From Peribacillus kribbensis DSM 17871 (GTDB lineage: Bacteria; Bacillota; Bacilli; Bacillales; DSM-1321): DNA of 64,000 bases. Within the stretch, counting starts at the first letter, position 1. Each line of letters starts with the position of its first letter. This document shows positions 11,536 through 21,619 of the stretch, piece by piece. A program made the translations under genes and the position numbers. The stretch lies in NCBI RefSeq assembly GCF_000430765.1, contig NZ_KE387244.1:1-64000 (forward strand), read 5' to 3'. The notes under the pieces are model-generated. The model had not been told where the DNA came from and did not search any database. It was given only the letters and a program-made list of their open reading frames with translations.

Positions 11536-11776
11536 TTTTAAAATATGCTTTTTTGTATGTGATTTTTTTCTATGGGCATCTTCACGATTTAAGCTGTTTG
11601 GAAGTTGCGAGACTCAAGATCCAGCTCCCATCAACCTGGAACATACCCGCTTGCAGAAAAAACCCAATGGTTTGAGTAAAATGTGTTGAAACAAGGAAGC
11701 ACATGCGGGCATCCACACCTTTTACTGGAGGATTTTAAGCGAAGCAAGAAAATGTAAAGTTTTTTTCTGTTGACGG

Positions 11777-11806
11777 TTGACAAAAAAGTGGTATCCTCAT
11801 TATAAT
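11777..11806 (+). promoter_or_regulatory. rpmH promoter (sigma-A)
   Basis: TTGACA (11777-11782) and TATAAT (11801-11806), both perfect hexamers, are spaced 18 bp and lie about 45 bp upstream of rpmH. Confidence 0.85.
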
Positions 11807-11851
11807 TAATGGGACTGTCTGTAACTGTTATTCCTCAGGGAGGTGTTATAT

Positions 11852-11986
11852 ATGAAAAGAACTTACCAACCAAATAAGCGTAAACACAGCAAAGTTCACG
11901 GTTTCCGTGCTCGTATGAGCTCGAAAAACGGACGTAGAGTTTTAGCTGCTCGTCGTCGTAAAGGCAGAAAAGTATTATCTGCATAG
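11852..11986 (+). CDS. rpmH: 50S ribosomal protein L34
   Basis: A 44-residue, highly basic protein starting [20 protein letters not shown] and ending GRKVLSA, the canonical bacterial L34 of the large ribosomal subunit. AGGGAGGTG lies 7 bp before the ATG. It is followed by a terminator and then rnpA, the universal rpmH-rnpA order beside oriC, although here a terminator partly separates the two. Confidence 0.97.
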   Translation: MKRTYQPNKRKHSKVHGFRARMSSKNGRRVLAARRRKGRKVLSA

Positions 11987-11987
11987 G

Positions 11988-12016
11988 CCACTGAAATGAT
12001 CAGTGGTCTTTTTTTC
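11988..12016 (+). terminator. rpmH terminator
   Basis: CCACTGA, a 5-nt loop and TCAGTGG form a perfect 7-bp stem followed by TCTTTTTTTCT directly after the rpmH stop. rnpA could still be reached by read-through. Confidence 0.8.
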
Positions 12017-12083
12017 TAAAATGGATAAAATGATATAAAAAGACTGCATGAACTGGTTAACTTTGTTTCATGAAGGTGTAAAG

Positions 12084-12452
12084 ATGAAAAAAAAACTGAG
12101 AATCAAAAAAAATGAAGAGTTTCAGGCGGTATTTCAAAAAGGAGTCTCCTCCGCGAACCGCCAATTTGTCATATACGTTCTAAAGAAGGAAGACCAGGAT
12201 TATTTCCGCATCGGACTTTCTATCAGCAAAAAGATTGGAAACGCGGTAGCCCGAAATCAAATCAAGCGATATATCAGACAGGCTTTCCTGGAATTGAAGG
12301 AAGATGTATTCCCTGGAAGGGATTTAGTGGTCATCGCGCGCAAGCCAGCTGCAGAGCTGACCTTTGCGGAAATAAAAAGCAGCCTTATCCATGTATTGAA
12401 ACAAGGAAAAAACGTCAACCCGCGGGTAAAGAATGAGCATTTAAAGAAATAA
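12084..12452 (+). CDS. rnpA: Ribonuclease P protein component
   Basis: Small basic protein (about 122 residues) that binds the RNase P RNA and helps in pre-tRNA 5' maturation. The family signature is visible as [27 protein letters not shown], spanning the RNR-like RNA-binding helix. The ATG at 12084 is chosen because AAGGTG lies 5 bp upstream and family members start close to KKxxRLKKNEEF. An ATG 36 bp upstream is in frame but has no clear ribosome binding site. Confidence 0.94.
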   Translation: MKKKLRIKKNEEFQAVFQKGVSSANRQFVIYVLKKEDQDYFRIGLSISKKIGNAVARNQIKRYIRQAFLELKEDVFPGRDLVVIARKPAAELTFAEIKSSLIHVLKQGKNVNPRVKNEHLKK

Positions 12453-12455
12453 AAA

Positions 12456-12484
12456 GCTGCTGGCTTCTGCCGGCAGCCGTACAT
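12456..12484 (+). terminator. Weak hairpin after rnpA
   Basis: GCTGCTGGC pairs with GCCGGCAGC (one G-U pair) around TTCT, just after the rnpA stop. There is no immediate U-run; a T-tract appears 17 bp later. It is probably a weak terminator or an mRNA 3' end. Confidence 0.4.
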
Positions 12485-12702
12485 AAGTGTGTGTTTTTTG
12501 TATAACTCTGTCAAAAAACTGTTACATGTTCAGAGACTGTTCCCGTGAAAAAGATGTTACAATACGAAAATGATGGCAAGGCTGTTTATTATGGACAAAC
12601 CTGGTCTTTAAATAATAGGATTGACTATAATGATAAAGTATAAAAAAGGCAGGCCTCTGCCCTGAAAAAATAGATTGAATAGAAGTTAGGAGGAAAAGTT
12701 GG

Positions 12703-13473
12703 TTGAAGAAAAGAATTATTTTGACAATCAGCCTTATTTCAATGATTGTGCTTCTTGCTGGCTGTTCGCAGATTAAGCAGCCGATTACAGCAGAGAGCAC
12801 CGGTCCTTGGAATGAATACATTGTGTATCCGCTCTCTTTGTTCATTACTAAAGTCGCTGATGCACTTGGAGGCAACTACGGACTTTCTATTATCATTGTT
12901 ACATTGATCATCCGTCTGGCGATCCTTCCGCTCATGATCAAGCAGATCCGCAGTTCTAAATCAATGCAGGCGCTGCAGCCAGAGATGCAGGAGCTAAAGA
13001 AAAAATACAGCTCAAAGGATGCTGCGACTCAGCAGAAGCTTCAGCAGGAAACGATGGCCTTGTTCCAAAAACATGGTGTCAATCCGCTTGCCGGCTGTTT
13101 TCCGCTGATCATCCAGATGCCGATTTTGATTGGCTTCTATCATGCGATCAGCAGGACAAGAGAAATTGCCCATCACAGTTTTCTGTGGTTCAACCTGGGA
13201 GTCCATGACCCTTATTATATCCTTCCAATTGTGGCAGGTATTACTACGTTTATTCAGCAGAAGATGTCCATGGCGGGATCTCCGCAGCAGAATCCTCAGA
13301 TGGCCATGATGCTTTGGATCATGCCGATCATGATTGTGGTTTTTGCTATCAATTTCCCCGCAGCTTTATCCCTTTATTGGGTAGTCGGTAACCTTTTCAT
13401 GATTGCACAGACTTATTTCATTAAAGGGCCAGAATTAAAGCAGGCTAAATCGGCAGGAGGAGCTAAAAAGTGA
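12703..13473 (+). CDS. spoIIIJ: YidC/Oxa1 family membrane insertase SpoIIIJ
   Basis: Membrane protein insertase of 256 residues, the housekeeping YidC paralogue required in B. subtilis for stage III sporulation. An N-terminal lipoprotein signal ends in the lipobox LLAGC near residue 24. Hydrophobic segments follow, with the Oxa1 core seen in [20 protein letters not shown] and [13 protein letters not shown]. The start is TTG with AGGAGG 9 bp upstream. It overlaps jag by 4 bp, so the two are translationally coupled. Confidence 0.95.
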   Translation: MKKRIILTISLISMIVLLAGCSQIKQPITAESTGPWNEYIVYPLSLFITKVADALGGNYGLSIIIVTLIIRLAILPLMIKQIRSSKSMQALQPEMQELKKKYSSKDAATQQKLQQETMALFQKHGVNPLAGCFPLIIQMPILIGFYHAISRTREIAHHSFLWFNLGVHDPYYILPIVAGITTFIQQKMSMAGSPQQNPQMAMMLWIMPIMIVVFAINFPAALSLYWVVGNLFMIAQTYFIKGPELKQAKSAGGAKK

Positions 13474-14090
13474 AACAGATAACTGCTACCGGACATTCGG
13501 TCGATGCAGCAGTAGAATCAGCTTTAGCTCAATTACAAACAACCCGCGACCGAGTTCAAATCGATATTCTTGAAGAAGGCAAAAAAGGGTTTTTGGGTCT
13601 GCTTGGAAAGAAAGAAGCGGTTGTTAAAGTAACGCTTCCGCCAGATCCAATTGAAGAGACAGAGAAATATATCAGAAATATCAGCCGTGAAATGGGTGTA
13701 GATGTCAATATTGATGTCAAGCAGTCGGGGAAGAACGTTGTTTTTGTCTTATCAGGAGAGAAAATTGCCCTGTTAATCGGCAAAAGGGGACAAACGCTCA
13801 ATTCCCTTCAATATTTGGCGCAGCTCGCTGCCAATAGTGTATCCCGGCACTATTTAACCATCATTTTAGATGCGGAGGACTATCGGGCGAGAAGAAATGA
13901 GACTCTTACAGCACTTGCGGGACGAATGGCGGACAAGGTCATTAAAACCGGGCGGGAAGCTGCTCTCGAGCCCATGCCTTCCTACGAGAGAAAAGTCATC
14001 CATGCAGCACTGATGGGTGTGAAACATATAAAAACGTATTCAAGCGGAGCAGAGCCATACCGTCATATTGTGATCGCTCCGGATAAATAA
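13470..14090 (+). CDS. jag: RNA-binding protein Jag/KhpB
   Basis: A 206-residue protein with an N-terminal Jag domain ([35 protein letters not shown]), a KH domain with the loop [14 protein letters not shown] around residues 110-125, and a C-terminal R3H domain around [15 protein letters not shown] through [15 protein letters not shown]. Such proteins bind RNA and act in envelope and division control in Gram-positive bacteria. The GTG start overlaps the spoIIIJ stop. A strong terminator follows. Confidence 0.94.
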   Translation: MKQITATGHSVDAAVESALAQLQTTRDRVQIDILEEGKKGFLGLLGKKEAVVKVTLPPDPIEETEKYIRNISREMGVDVNIDVKQSGKNVVFVLSGEKIALLIGKRGQTLNSLQYLAQLAANSVSRHYLTIILDAEDYRARRNETLTALAGRMADKVIKTGREAALEPMPSYERKVIHAALMGVKHIKTYSSGAEPYRHIVIAPDK

Positions 14091-14095
14091 AGCAG

Positions 14096-14136
14096 AAAAA
14101 GGGGTTCAGAATGGTCTCATTCTGAACCCCTTTTTT
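14096..14136 (+). terminator. spoIIIJ-jag terminator
   Basis: A perfect 13-bp stem (GGGGTTCAGAATG with its complement) around GTCT is flanked by A5 and T6, so it could work in both directions. Confidence 0.95.
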
Positions 14137-14200
14137 ATGGGCCGGGCAAACGAAGGAATGAAGTATATTGGAAAAATTTTCACGGATTCTGCTTTTATTG

Positions 14201-14268
14201 TTATTCACATGTGGATAAGTTAAAATAAAAGGAATGATTATTGCTGTCTAACCTCAGTCTGTGGATAA
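14201..14268. promoter_or_regulatory. DnaA boxes upstream of mnmE
   Basis: Two perfect DnaA boxes TGTGGATAA at 14210-14218 and 14260-14268, plus TTATTCACA at 14201-14209, lie in the 250-bp gap before mnmE. DnaA-box clusters upstream of mnmE (trmE) are known in B. subtilis, where they modulate initiation and local transcription. Confidence 0.7.
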
Positions 14269-14343
14269 TCGGCATTTGAATATAAGCCGGATTTTTTATA
14301 AAATAGATCATTGTTCAAAATTTTTCATAAGAGAGATGAAGAT

Positions 14344-15729
14344 ATGGAATTTGATACAATTGCAGCAATATCCACTCCGATGGGAGAAGGAGCCATTGCC
14401 ATTGTCCGCCTGAGCGGAGATGAGGCCTTTAAAATTGCTGATAAAATATATAGAGGACCGGGCGGAAAGATTTTATCTGAAGCTCCTTCACATACTATTC
14501 ATTATGGAAACTTAATCGATCCAAGAACAGAGACAGTCGTAGAGGAAGTCATGGTTTCGGTCATGAAAGGACCAAAAACCTTTACGCGGGAAGATGTCAT
14601 CGAGATTAACTGCCATGGAGGATTAGTTTCAGTAAACCGGGTGCTTCAGCTGGCCTTAAACAATGGGGCAAGGCTGGCAGAACCAGGGGAGTTCACGAAG
14701 AGGGCCTTCCTAAACGGAAGGATCGATCTTTCCCAGGCAGAAGCTGTAATGGATTTAATCCGTGCCAAAACAGACCGGGCTATGAACGTGGCGCTCGGCC
14801 AGATGGAAGGCAGGCTGTCCAGGCTGATCAAGGGTCTTCGTCAGGAAATCTTAGAGACTCTTGCACAGGTCGAGGTAAATATTGATTATCCTGAATATGA
14901 TGATGTTGAAGAAATGACACACCGGCTGTTCATGGACCGGGCTAAACACGTCGAAGCGGAGCTGGATAAGCTTTTGCGTACCTCAGAACAAGGGAAAATT
15001 CTAAGAGAAGGCCTCTCAACGGTTATTATCGGACGGCCGAATGTTGGGAAATCATCTTTGTTGAACAGTCTCGTACATGAAAACAAGGCTATTGTAACCG
15101 ATATTCCTGGCACAACCAGGGATGTTATTGAAGAATACGTCAATGTGAGGGGAGTTCCTCTCCGTCTGCTGGATACAGCAGGAATCAGGGAAACAGAAGA
15201 TATTGTCGAACGAATCGGCGTGGAACGGTCCAGAGCCGTATTGAAGGAAGCAGATCTAATCCTCTTGGTTCTAAATAATTCCGTTCCGCTGTCAATAGAG
15301 GATGAACAGCTGTTCCAGGCAGTACAAGGAATGGATGTTATCGTCATCGTGAATAAGATGGATCTTCCATCCCAGCTTGATATTGAAAGAGTCAAGGAAT
15401 TGGCCGGGCAAAATCCTTTTGTCGCAACTTCCCTCCTGGAGGATAAAGGGGTAGACGAGCTGGAAGAAGCCATCTCCTCCTTGTTCTTTGCAGGCAATAT
15501 TGAGGCAGGCGACATGACCTATGTCTCCAATTCCCGGCATATTGCCCTGATTAACCAGGCACTGAACGCCATAAAAGATGCCATCCAGGCCATAGAAGAA
15601 GGAACACCGATCGACCTTGTCCAAATCGACTTCACAAGAACCTGGGAGCTCCTGGGTGAAATCACAGGAGACAACGTCCACGAAAGCCTCATAGACCAAT
15701 TGTTCTCACAATTTTGTCTGGGGAAATAG
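14344..15729 (+). CDS. mnmE: tRNA modification GTPase MnmE
   Basis: About 461 residues. With MnmG it forms the complex that makes cmnm5U34 in tRNAs reading split codon boxes. The N-terminal tetrahydrofolate-binding domain starts [20 protein letters not shown]. The inserted G domain has the P-loop [18 protein letters not shown] and NKMD. The C terminus ends in CLGK, the conserved CxGK tail. The ATG at 14344 matches family N termini; a TTG 33 bp upstream would add a run unlike relatives. Confidence 0.96.
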   Translation: MEFDTIAAISTPMGEGAIAIVRLSGDEAFKIADKIYRGPGGKILSEAPSHTIHYGNLIDPRTETVVEEVMVSVMKGPKTFTREDVIEINCHGGLVSVNRVLQLALNNGARLAEPGEFTKRAFLNGRIDLSQAEAVMDLIRAKTDRAMNVALGQMEGRLSRLIKGLRQEILETLAQVEVNIDYPEYDDVEEMTHRLFMDRAKHVEAELDKLLRTSEQGKILREGLSTVIIGRPNVGKSSLLNSLVHENKAIVTDIPGTTRDVIEEYVNVRGVPLRLLDTAGIRETEDIVERIGVERSRAVLKEADLILLVLNNSVPLSIEDEQLFQAVQGMDVIVIVNKMDLPSQLDIERVKELAGQNPFVATSLLEDKGVDELEEAISSLFFAGNIEAGDMTYVSNSRHIALINQALNAIKDAIQAIEEGTPIDLVQIDFTRTWELLGEITGDNVHESLIDQLFSQFCLGK

Positions 15730-15809
15730 AAAAGCGGAGGACGGTGCTTTTCACGAAGAATGGATTTAAAGCAGGATGTTGAACAGAAAGCTTTACGAAT
15801 AAACTCACC

Positions 15810-15844
15810 CCCTTCCGAAGCCTTTCGGAAGCTGTTCGGAAGGG
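15810..15844. repeat. Alternative hairpins in the mnmE-mnmG gap
   Basis: One CTTCCGAA arm (15812-15819) can pair either with TTCGGAAG at 15824-15831 or, as the longer CCCTTCCGAA, with TTCGGAAGGG at 15835-15844. The two structures exclude each other. No U-run follows, so this is not a plain terminator. Confidence 0.45.
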
Positions 15845-15903
15845 TATATGAAAATAAATCGTCCTTATGAAATAGAGCAAAGCAATATGAAGGAGGTAAG
15901 GAA

Positions 15904-17790
15904 ATGCCTTACGAAGCGGGTTCATATGATGTAATAGTAGTCGGAGCAGGACATGCCGGGGTAGAGGCGGGTCTTGCTTCGGCACGTCTTGGAGCAAAAA
16001 CCTTAATGCTTACGATCAACCTGGATATGGTGGCATTTATGCCATGTAATCCTTCTGTCGGGGGGCCGGCAAAGGGAATCGTAGTCCGGGAGATTGATGC
16101 ATTGGGCGGTGAGATGGGAAGGAATATCGATAAAACCCATATTCAAATGAGAATGCTCAATACAGGAAAAGGTCCGGCGGTAAGGGCCCTTAGAGCCCAG
16201 GCTGATAAGTTTTTATATCAGCAGGAAATGAAGCGCACAATCGAAAATGAAGAAAAGCTTGATCTTGTTCAGGGAATGGTAGAGCGCCTTGTAATGGAAG
16301 ACGGAAGCTGTAAGGGAGTCATTACCCAGACGGGAGCGGTTTACCGCGCCAAGACGGTTGTCATTACTACAGGCACGTTCCTTCGCGGGGAAATTATCCT
16401 TGGAGAGCTGAAATATTCCAGCGGACCTAATAATCAGCAGCCATCCATCAAGCTATCCGAACATCTGGAGGAGCTTGGTTTTGAAATGGTACGCTTTAAA
16501 ACGGGAACACCTCCGAGGGTCCATAGCGAAACCATTGATTACAGCAAAACCGAAATTCAGCCGGGCGACGATGTTCCGAGGGCTTTTTCATATGAAACCA
16601 CCAAATTCATAACAGACCAGCTTCCTTGCTGGCTGACTTATACGAGTGAAGTCACCCATCAGATCATCGATGATAACCTTCACCGTTCACCCATGTACTC
16701 CGGAATGATAAAAGGGACAGGGCCAAGATACTGCCCATCCATTGAAGATAAAGTCGTCAGATTCCACGATAAGCCCCGGCATCAGATCTTTTTGGAGCCT
16801 GAAGGCCGGAATACCCATGAGGTATATGTACAAGGGCTTTCCACAAGCCTTCCGGAAGATGTTCAGAGACAGGTGCTTGCCTCTATTCCAGGGCTTGAAA
16901 ATGTACAGCTTATGCGGGCTGGCTATGCCATTGAATATGATTCTGTGGTTCCGACACAGCTATGGCCGACTCTTGAGACAAAGAAAGTTCCGAACTTATA
17001 TACAGCAGGACAGATCAATGGAACATCCGGCTATGAAGAGGCAGCCGGCCAGGGGTTGATGGCAGGAATCAATGCCGCTTTAAAGGCATTAGAAAAAGAT
17101 GAGCTCATCCTTAGCCGCTCTGATGCTTATATTGGCGTTTTGATCGATGATCTTGTCACCAAAGGAACCAATGAGCCATACCGTCTTTTGACATCCAGGG
17201 CCGAATACCGTCTGCTTTTAAGGCATGACAATGCTGACCTGCGCCTGACTCAAAAAGGATATGATATCGGCCTGATCAAGGAAGACCGATATCAGAGATT
17301 TACAGAGAAAAAAGAGGCGATTGAGAAGGAAATGGAAAGAATCCGTTCCATCATCATCAAGCCTGCTCCAGAGGTTCAGGAGCTGATCATTTCTAAAGGC
17401 GGAAGCGAGCTAAAGGATGGAATTAGAGCCTCCGACCTCTTAAAGCGTCCCGAAATGGGCTATGAGCATATCCAGCAGCTTGTGCCGGCCGATTATGAAA
17501 TCAGTCCGGAGGTTTCCGAACAGGTTGAGATCCAGACGAAGTATGAAGGCTATATCGAAAAGTCTCTTCAACAGGTAGAAAAGCTTAAAAAAATGGAAAA
17601 CAAAAAAATTCCGGAGAATATTGATTATGATGCCATTACCGGTCTTGCAACGGAAGCGAGACAGAAATTAAAGCAGGTACGCCCGCTTTCAGTCGCCCAG
17701 GCTTCCCGGATTTCCGGTGTTAACCCTGCCGATACCTCCATTCTTCTGGTATATTTAGAACAGGGGAAAATCGCACGGATCAATCGATAA
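15904..17790 (+). CDS. mnmG: tRNA uridine-5-carboxymethylaminomethyl synthesis enzyme MnmG
   Basis: FAD-dependent partner of MnmE, 628 residues. The N-terminal dinucleotide-binding motif is [21 protein letters not shown]. Conserved blocks include [48 protein letters not shown] and [27 protein letters not shown] lies 6 bp before the ATG. The gene follows mnmE at a 174-bp gap and is followed by rsmG, the standard order. Confidence 0.97.
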   Translation: MPYEAGSYDVIVVGAGHAGVEAGLASARLGAKTLMLTINLDMVAFMPCNPSVGGPAKGIVVREIDALGGEMGRNIDKTHIQMRMLNTGKGPAVRALRAQADKFLYQQEMKRTIENEEKLDLVQGMVERLVMEDGSCKGVITQTGAVYRAKTVVITTGTFLRGEIILGELKYSSGPNNQQPSIKLSEHLEELGFEMVRFKTGTPPRVHSETIDYSKTEIQPGDDVPRAFSYETTKFITDQLPCWLTYTSEVTHQIIDDNLHRSPMYSGMIKGTGPRYCPSIEDKVVRFHDKPRHQIFLEPEGRNTHEVYVQGLSTSLPEDVQRQVLASIPGLENVQLMRAGYAIEYDSVVPTQLWPTLETKKVPNLYTAGQINGTSGYEEAAGQGLMAGINAALKALEKDELILSRSDAYIGVLIDDLVTKGTNEPYRLLTSRAEYRLLLRHDNADLRLTQKGYDIGLIKEDRYQRFTEKKEAIEKEMERIRSIIIKPAPEVQELIISKGGSELKDGIRASDLLKRPEMGYEHIQQLVPADYEISPEVSEQVEIQTKYEGYIEKSLQQVEKLKKMENKKIPENIDYDAITGLATEARQKLKQVRPLSVAQASRISGVNPADTSILLVYLEQGKIARINR

Positions 17791-17810
17791 ATTTTATCCA
17801 TATAAAAATT

Positions 17811-17851
17811 TGCGGGAAAAATCAGAGGGACTTCCCTTTGTGTTTCCCGCA
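17811..17851 (+). terminator. Hairpin after mnmG
   Basis: TGCGGGAAA (17811-17819) pairs perfectly with TTTCCCGCA (17843-17851), with a second short stem (AGGGA/TCCCT) inside. It lies 20 bp after the mnmG stop. The U-run is missing, so termination efficiency is uncertain. Confidence 0.5.
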
Positions 17852-17932
17852 TTGATCGATATTTATTTGAAATAGGGTATAAACTGTCCGGAAACAGCCG
17901 ATTAAATAGACAGGGAATAAGAGGTCGTTTAT

Positions 17933-18649
17933 ATGAATATTGAAAGATTTTCAGCCATGCTGTCCGAACAAGGCATCCGTCTTTCCGATACGCAGCTGGG
18001 TCAATTTGAAACGTATTATCATCTGCTCGTTGAGTGGAATGAAAAAATGAATCTTACAGCCATTACAGAAAAAGAAGAAGTATATCTAAAGCATTTTTAC
18101 GATTCTGTTTCTGCAGCTTTTTATTTCGATTTTAATCAGCCATTTAAGGTATGTGATGTAGGGGCAGGAGCGGGCTTCCCAAGCATTCCGCTGAAAATAT
18201 GTTATCCTGATTTAGACGTGTCTATCGTGGATTCATTAAATAAACGGATTTCCTTCCTGGATCACCTGGCCTCATCCCTTAAGCTCGATAAAGTATCTTT
18301 TTATCATGACAGAGCGGAAACCTTTGGGCAGAATCCAGATCATAGAGAAAAGTATGATGTTGTCACAGCGCGAGCGGTTGCCAGGATGTCTGTTTTAAGT
18401 GAACTATGTCTGCCTCTTGCCAAAAAAGGCGGTTATTTTGTAGCTATGAAGGGGGCAAATGGCGAGGAAGAAACAAAGACCGGGGAAAAAGCAATTAAAA
18501 TCCTGGGCGGTAAAGTGGAAGCACACCATTCCTTTGTTCTTCCAGAGGAAGAGAGTGAAAGAAATATTTTCGTCATAGCAAAAGAAAAGTCTACACCAAT
18601 GAAATATCCAAGAAAACCTGGCACACCGAACAAGTCGCCTATTGAATAA
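17933..18649 (+). CDS. rsmG: 16S rRNA (guanine527-N7)-methyltransferase RsmG
   Basis: SAM-dependent methyltransferase, 238 residues, acting on G527 of 16S rRNA; its loss gives low-level streptomycin resistance in other bacteria. The SAM site is visible as [16 protein letters not shown] near residue 75, followed by the acidic [11 protein letters not shown] and [14 protein letters not shown] lies upstream of the ATG. The C-terminal tail is basic ([13 protein letters not shown]), typical of the family. Confidence 0.96.
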   Translation: MNIERFSAMLSEQGIRLSDTQLGQFETYYHLLVEWNEKMNLTAITEKEEVYLKHFYDSVSAAFYFDFNQPFKVCDVGAGAGFPSIPLKICYPDLDVSIVDSLNKRISFLDHLASSLKLDKVSFYHDRAETFGQNPDHREKYDVVTARAVARMSVLSELCLPLAKKGGYFVAMKGANGEEETKTGEKAIKILGGKVEAHHSFVLPEEESERNIFVIAKEKSTPMKYPRKPGTPNKSPIE

Positions 18650-18698
18650 CCTTTTCTATTTCAATCATGAACGTTTACCGGAAAATAAGGCGGAAAAT

Positions 18699-18737
18699 GC
18701 CCGGACAGAAGAGAAATTCTTTCGGGCACTGCTTTTT
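18699..18737 (+). terminator. Probable rsmG terminator
   Basis: GCCCG and AGAA pair with TTCT and CGGGC in a bulged hairpin followed by ACTGCTTTTTATG, 50 bp after the rsmG stop and before noc. Confidence 0.5.
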
Positions 18738-18832
18738 ATGGCAATGGAAAATGTCAGGATTTAGAAGCAGGAACCTGTCGTTTAGAAGAAGAATATGTAT
18801 GGTGGGAGTTCTTTAAAGGTGGTGTAAGAAAG

Positions 18833-19693
18833 ATGAAGCATCCTTTTTCACGTTTTTTTGGCTTAGGAGAAAAAAACGAACAGCAAGGACTGCAAGAAGA
18901 AACAGAAAAATCAGCAAAACACATTATACATAATATTCCTATTGATGAAGTAGTACCGAACCGTTATCAGCCGAGAACGGTCTTTGATGACAGTAAAATT
19001 TCAGAGCTTGCCCAGACCATCCGGACACACGGAATCATCCAGCCCATTGTTGTCAGGATGTTTGAGGAAGGCCAGTATGAAATAATTGCCGGAGAACGCC
19101 GCTACCGTGCCATGCAGATGCTTGGCTGGGAAGAAGTACCCGTTATTATAAAAGATTTTAATGATAAAGAAACAGCCTCTGTGGCTCTTATAGAGAATCT
19201 TCAGAGGGAAGAGCTGTCTCCAATAGAAGAGGCCATGGCTTATGCCAGGCTTCTTGAACTTCATGAACTCACCCAGGAAGCGCTGGCACAGAGACTCGGG
19301 ATCGGACAATCGACCGTTGCCAATAAGCTGAGGCTCTTAAAGCTTCCCCAGGCAGTTCAGGATGCTGTATTGAGCAAACAGATAACAGAACGCCATGCCC
19401 GTTCATTAATTCCGCTTAAAGACCCTGAAAAGCAGGCTGCGCTTGTAGCCGAAATCATAGAGAAGAATTTGAATGTTAAACAAACAGAGGAGAGGATTGT
19501 AAAGATATTAAATCCTCCTGAAAAGAAGCCTAAGCCAAAACGCAAGGCTTTCAGCAAGGATATGAGGATTGCCGTCAACACGATCCGCCAGTCCTTGACC
19601 ATGGTCACCGACAATGGGATTAATCTTGATGCAGCGGAAGAGGAATTTGATGAATACTATCAATTCACGATCAAGATTCCCAAGAAAAAATAA
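18833..19693 (+). CDS. noc: Nucleoid occlusion protein Noc
   Basis: ParB-family protein of 286 residues that binds Noc sites and the membrane to stop division over the nucleoid. An N-terminal basic amphipathic start ([12 protein letters not shown]) resembles the Noc membrane-targeting helix. The CTP-binding ParB domain shows [23 protein letters not shown] and [14 protein letters not shown], followed by the helix-turn-helix [21 protein letters not shown]. It sits just ahead of soj-spo0J as in Bacillus and is distinguished from Spo0J by that position and the N terminus. Confidence 0.94.
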   Translation: MKHPFSRFFGLGEKNEQQGLQEETEKSAKHIIHNIPIDEVVPNRYQPRTVFDDSKISELAQTIRTHGIIQPIVVRMFEEGQYEIIAGERRYRAMQMLGWEEVPVIIKDFNDKETASVALIENLQREELSPIEEAMAYARLLELHELTQEALAQRLGIGQSTVANKLRLLKLPQAVQDAVLSKQITERHARSLIPLKDPEKQAALVAEIIEKNLNVKQTEERIVKILNPPEKKPKPKRKAFSKDMRIAVNTIRQSLTMVTDNGINLDAAEEEFDEYYQFTIKIPKKK

Positions 19694-19724
19694 TTTGCTT
19701 TAAAACACTATTAAACTATCAAGG

Positions 19725-19760
19725 GATTCTGCCGATCAGGCAGAGTCTTTTTTTTTTTCG
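19725..19760 (+). terminator. noc terminator
   Basis: GATTCTGCC pairs with GGCAGAGTC (one G-U pair) around GATCA and is followed by a run of 12 T. Confidence 0.9.
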
Positions 19761-19878
19761 TACAGAATTTTCTTCAAAAAATCGATAAACTGTTTCTGGA
19801 AATAAACAAATTACTGGTTGATTCATGCTAAAATAGAAGAAGTATTGTGATTTTTAAAGAGTTAAGGCAGGTGACACC

Positions 19879-20640
19879 GTGGGTAAAATAATCGCCATTG
19901 CAAATCAGAAGGGCGGGGTGGGCAAAACGACTACTTCAGTCAATCTGGGTGCATGTCTGGCATACATAGGAAAAAAGGTATTATTGGTTGATATAGATCC
20001 TCAAGGAAATGCCACCAGCGGGATAGGCATCGATAAAGCGGATGTGGAGCAATGCATTTATGATATGCTGGTGGATGATGTAGAAGTTCACTCCGTCATT
20101 AAAGGAACCAAGGTCGAAAACTTATATGCCATTCCAGCAACCATTCAGCTTGCTGGAGCTGAAATCGAACTTGTTCCGACTATTTCCCGGGAAGTAAGGC
20201 TCAAAAGAGCTCTTGAATCTGTTAAACAAGACTATGATTATATTATTATTGACTGTCCGCCATCACTCGGCCTCTTGACTATAAATTCTTTGACTGCTTC
20301 CGATGCAGTCCTGATTCCCGTGCAGTGTGAGTATTATGCGCTTGAAGGGTTAAGCCAGCTGCTCAATACGGTAAGGCTCGTCCAAAAGCATTTGAATCAG
20401 GACCTGAAAATCGAAGGAGTTCTGCTAACCATGCTTGATGCACGGACAAATCTGGGAATACAAGTAATAGAAGAAGTGAAAAAGTATTTTCAGGACAAGG
20501 TCTATAAAACGATCATTCCGCGCAATGTCCGTCTAAGTGAAGCACCCAGCCACGGTGAACCGATTATCATTTATGATCCAAAGTCCAGAGGAGCTGAGGT
20601 TTATTTAGATTTGGCAAAGGAAGTGGTTTCAAATGGCTAA
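19879..20640 (+). CDS. soj: ParA-type chromosome partition ATPase Soj
   Basis: Walker-type ATPase of 253 residues that works with Spo0J in chromosome segregation and regulates DnaA in Bacillus. The deviant Walker A motif KGGVGKTTTSVNLG is at residues 11-24, followed by DIDPQGNATSG and IIDCPPSLGLLT. The start is GTG with AGGTGAC 2-3 bp upstream. The gene overlaps spo0J by 8 bp. A 13/14 match to the Noc-binding sequence lies inside it at 20182-20195. Confidence 0.97.
   Translation: MGKIIAIANQKGGVGKTTTSVNLGACLAYIGKKVLLVDIDPQGNATSGIGIDKADVEQCIYDMLVDDVEVHSVIKGTKVENLYAIPATIQLAGAEIELVPTISREVRLKRALESVKQDYDYIIIDCPPSLGLLTINSLTASDAVLIPVQCEYYALEGLSQLLNTVRLVQKHLNQDLKIEGVLLTMLDARTNLGIQVIEEVKKYFQDKVYKTIIPRNVRLSEAPSHGEPIIIYDPKSRGAEVYLDLAKEVVSNG
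20182..20195. promoter_or_regulatory. Putative Noc-binding site within soj
   Basis: ATTTCCCGGGAAGT differs at one position from the published palindromic Noc site ATTTCCCGGGAAAT. Confidence 0.5.
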
Positions 20641-21487
20641 AGGACTTGGAAAGGGGATTAATGCCCTGTTTCAAAATCTTGAGGCTGGCCGGGAGGATAC
20701 GATCCAGGAAGTGAAGATCAAAGACTTACGTCCGAATCCTTATCAGCCAAGGAAGGTTTTTCAGGCTGATGCGATCGAAGAGCTTAAAGCTTCTATCGAG
20801 CAGCATGGCATATTCCAGCCATTGATTGTACGCAAAAGCATTAAAGGATATGAAATTGTAGCGGGTGAGCGCCGGTTCCGTGCTGCAAAGGAAGCAGGAC
20901 TCAAGAATGTACCTGTAGTCGTGCGCGAGCTGAATGAACAGCAGATGATGGAACTCGCTCTGCTGGAAAACCTTCAGCGGGAGAATTTAAATCCGCTGGA
21001 GGAAGGGACCGCCTATCAAGCGCTTATGGACAAGCTTAACCTTACACAGGAGGAGCTTGCGAAGCGGCTCGGAAAGAGCAGACCTCACATTGCGAACTAT
21101 ATCAGGCTGCTGTCCCTTCCGGAGGATATTCAGGCTTTGATAGCCGAAGGGAAAATATCCATGGGTCACGGAAGGGCATTGCTTGGCCTGAAGAAAAAGT
21201 CCCTGCTTTCTGAAGTGGTTCAAAAGATTAAGAAGGAAAATCTCAACGTTCGTCAGCTTGAACAGATGGTTCAGAATCTCAATTCGGACGTTCCACGTGA
21301 AACAGCGAAAACGAAGCAGAAAAAAGACCTGTTTATACAGGAAAGAGAAAATACACTGAGAGAAAAGTTTGGAACAACAGTGACCATAAAAAAAACAAAG
21401 AAAAAGGGAAAAATCGAAATAGAATTTTTTTCAAATGACGATTTAGAAAGAATATTAGAGCTGCTGGATGATCATGTATCTTCATAA
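20633..21487 (+). CDS. spo0J: ParB-type chromosome partition protein Spo0J
   Basis: CTP-dependent clamp that loads at parS and organises the origin region, 284 residues. The ParB domain shows [22 protein letters not shown] and [14 protein letters not shown]. The central helix-turn-helix is [24 protein letters not shown], and the C-terminal dimerisation domain ends in [10 protein letters not shown]. The start codon overlaps soj, so the two are coupled. A parS lies inside the gene, as in B. subtilis. Confidence 0.97.
   Translation: MAKGLGKGINALFQNLEAGREDTIQEVKIKDLRPNPYQPRKVFQADAIEELKASIEQHGIFQPLIVRKSIKGYEIVAGERRFRAAKEAGLKNVPVVVRELNEQQMMELALLENLQRENLNPLEEGTAYQALMDKLNLTQEELAKRLGKSRPHIANYIRLLSLPEDIQALIAEGKISMGHGRALLGLKKKSLLSEVVQKIKKENLNVRQLEQMVQNLNSDVPRETAKTKQKKDLFIQERENTLREKFGTTVTIKKTKKKGKIEIEFFSNDDLERILELLDDHVSS
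21289..21304. promoter_or_regulatory. parS site within spo0J
   Basis: CGTTCCACGTGAAACA matches the parS consensus TGTTTCACGTGAAACA at 14 of 16 positions and the parS inside B. subtilis spo0J at 15 of 16. Confidence 0.85.
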
Positions 21488-21619
21488 TGAAGAGAGTATG
21501 TAACGGATCTGGGCATGGCATCCCCGCTTAGAGGGAGCCAGCCCTTTATGTTTTATAAGGCTTCTATAAATGAATGTCCAGTTTTACATGCAGCTAGAAA
21601 ATAATAAAAGGTGATTACT

